Positions 50,345 to 51,348 of a stretch of 51,348 nucleotides of DNA are shown here, one piece after another. The stretch lies in NCBI GenBank assembly GCA_964560875.1, contig CAZLMW010000054.1:1-51348 (forward strand), written 5' to 3'. Position 1 is the stretch's first letter, and each line of letters begins with the position of its first letter. The translations under genes and the position numbers were made by a program. Under the pieces are notes generated by a model. The model made no database searches and had not been told where the DNA came from. It saw nothing but the letters and a program-made list of their open reading frames with translations. The DNA is from CAZLMW01 sp964560875 (GTDB lineage: Bacteria > Myxococcota_A > UBA9042).

Positions 50345-51168
50345 CCGAGCACCATCCTGACCGCGCCGATCACGACCAGCAGCGCCCCGATTGCGGCCAG
50401 ACCGAGCCCGCCGAGCTTCATCCACTTGGCCTGCGATTCGCCCGCGCCGACGATCTCCTCCTCGGACTTGGTGGAAAGCACGAAGGGCTTGTCCTTGTCC
50501 GTCGGTTTGTGCAGCGCTTTGCCGTCGCTGGTGTCCGAGAATTCGCCGAGCGCATACACCTGGTCGCCGAGGCCGAGCACCTCTTCGCGATACCGATAAC
50601 CCTTAACCCGGTAGGTGCGGGATATCGCGCGGCCGGGCCCGATGTGGAAGGACAACGCGCCAAAGCTCGCGGACCGACCGTTTGAAACGGCGTCCGCAGG
50701 CTCGAATTTGTCGACAACCGTGCGCAACGTGAGCGCCGCGCCGCTGGGCCGGACCTGGATCCGCCCGGTGCCATCGTCTATGTAGAAGGGCGCCTCGAGC
50801 TTGCTGGAGTTGACCTGGTCGCGTTTGCTGACCCAGCGTTCGGTGCGGTTGCCCTCGCTGTCTTCTTCCACCTCGAGCTGTTCGTACTCGCGATCGACGC
50901 TGGTCCGCGTGATCGCTGCCGACTCACCGCTCAACTCGCCGGTCACGGGCCGATCGCAGCCGACCTTGCCCTTGATTTCGACGAATTCGCGCAGCTCGCT
51001 GGGACCGCCGCCGAGGTCACCGCTGACCTCCTTCGCCAACGCGAACAGGTCGCCGACCTTGGACGTGTCGGTCATCTTCATGTGCAGAACGCGGTTGGCA
51101 GCTTGCCCCGAGAAATACAGGAGCGCGCCGCCGATCGCCGCGAGGATCAGCCCAAACCAGAGCATCAT
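50341..51168 (-). CDS. GIDE-domain (MUL1-like) membrane protein
   Basis: 275 residues from the ATG at 51168. One membrane helix at each end (MLWFGLILAAIGGALLYFSG; GLGLAAIGALLVVIGAVRM) and a soluble middle. The middle has the GIDE pattern known from eukaryotic mitochondrial MUL1/MAPL: VEIKGKVGCDRPVTGELSGE, APFYIDDGTGRIQVRPSGA and VYALGEFSDTSDG. Bacterial homologues lack the RING finger, as here. The domain is thought to sense or bind an envelope component; function in bacteria is unknown. It is first of a minus-strand run, coupled to the EF-hand-like lipoprotein gene. Confidence 0.8.
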   Translation of the reverse strand: MMLWFGLILAAIGGALLYFSGQAANRVLHMKMTDTSKVGDLFALAKEVSGDLGGGPSELREFVEIKGKVGCDRPVTGELSGESAAITRTSVDREYEQLEVEEDSEGNRTERWVSKRDQVNSSKLEAPFYIDDGTGRIQVRPSGAALTLRTVVDKFEPADAVSNGRSASFGALSFHIGPGRAISRTYRVKGYRYREEVLGLGDQVYALGEFSDTSDGKALHKPTDKDKPFVLSTKSEEEIVGAGESQAKWMKLGGLGLAAIGALLVVIGAVRMVLG

Positions 51169-51310
51169 GCGCCTCCAAGCGCCGGCAAGCCTTGCGCTAC
51201 AGCGGTTTTCGAATGGTTGGGAGTGTGGCCCGCGACCATGTGCGCCGCAAGTTGGCGACTACATGTGCGCGGCGAGAATGGCGATCCGCTCTTCCGCTCC
51301 CGCTCCCGGC

Positions 51311-51348
51311 TCAGCGCTTCTGATGCCGCTTGGCCAGGCCAACCAGCA
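51311..51348 (-). CDS. Possible C-terminus of a gene entering from the right edge
   Basis: The minus-strand frame at the edge reads LVGLAKRHQKR and stops at TGA 51311-51313. It is too short to identify. Between this and 51168 I see no gene or clear signal. Confidence 0.25.
   Translation of the reverse strand, partial: LVGLAKRHQKR

Overview
The window is GC-rich with dense coding on both strands. It looks like a Myxococcota (former Deltaproteobacteria) chromosome. The signs are many lipoproteins with Ser/Gly/Asp-rich linkers and Cys-rich repeats, a Ser/Thr protein kinase, a STAND ATPase with helical repeats, many CxxCH cytochromes and sterol-type lipid enzymes. There is no rRNA, tRNA, CRISPR array or intact transposase. 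Taxonomy is inferred from gene style only.

Layout. (1) 1-7614, minus strand: a redox locus. In transcription order it holds a 23-haem c-type cytochrome, a 13-haem c-type cytochrome, a probable outer-membrane beta-barrel, and a membrane b-haem/Fe-S/FAD oxidoreductase, then the start of a NUDIX hydrolase. The order suggests a trans-envelope electron conduit. (2) 7841-12430: phosphosugar mutase, a DUF4265 protein coupled to a probably frameshifted small lipoprotein, a SpoIIM-like membrane protein, a hairpin element and a lytic-transglycosylase-like protein. (3) 12761-25370: cell-surface genes (FG-GAP lipoprotein, barrel-like protein, small lipoprotein, BNR propeller, STAND ATPase, SDR and a large Cys-rich lipoprotein ending in a somatomedin-B-like domain). 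(4) 25506-32905: amidohydrolase lipoprotein, STT3-like GT-C membrane protein, Ser/Thr kinase with a DFS motif, and a propeller/di-haem peroxidase-like lipoprotein behind a strongly structured 5' leader. (5) 33003-37774: prolyl aminopeptidase, then a tight minus-strand operon (lipoprotein, RnfD/NqrB-like protein, two lipoproteins, and a 28-residue membrane peptide). (6) 37917-49060, plus strand: a small DksA/TraR-type zinc-finger gene, then a lipid catabolic cluster: SCP2, aldehyde dehydrogenase, double DUF35 protein, two thiolase-like proteins, FadD, PaaI-like thioesterase and two acyl-CoA dehydrogenases resembling the mycobacterial ChsE pair, with an acylphosphatase-like gene between them. 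A palindrome matching the KstR operator consensus lies upstream of SCP2. (7) 49085-51348, minus strand: a Ddn-type flavin/F420 oxidoreductase, an EF-hand-like lipoprotein and a GIDE-domain membrane protein.

The two strongest leads are the 36-haem porin-cytochrome-like locus with its own membrane flavoprotein, and a sterol-side-chain-like catabolic cluster with a KstR-type operator in an apparently Gram-negative genome. Further leads are the structured RNA leader at 30309-30488, the 118-bp perfect inverted-repeat element at 43540-43657, and the somatomedin-B-like domain. Functions are read from remembered family motifs; no database search was possible.
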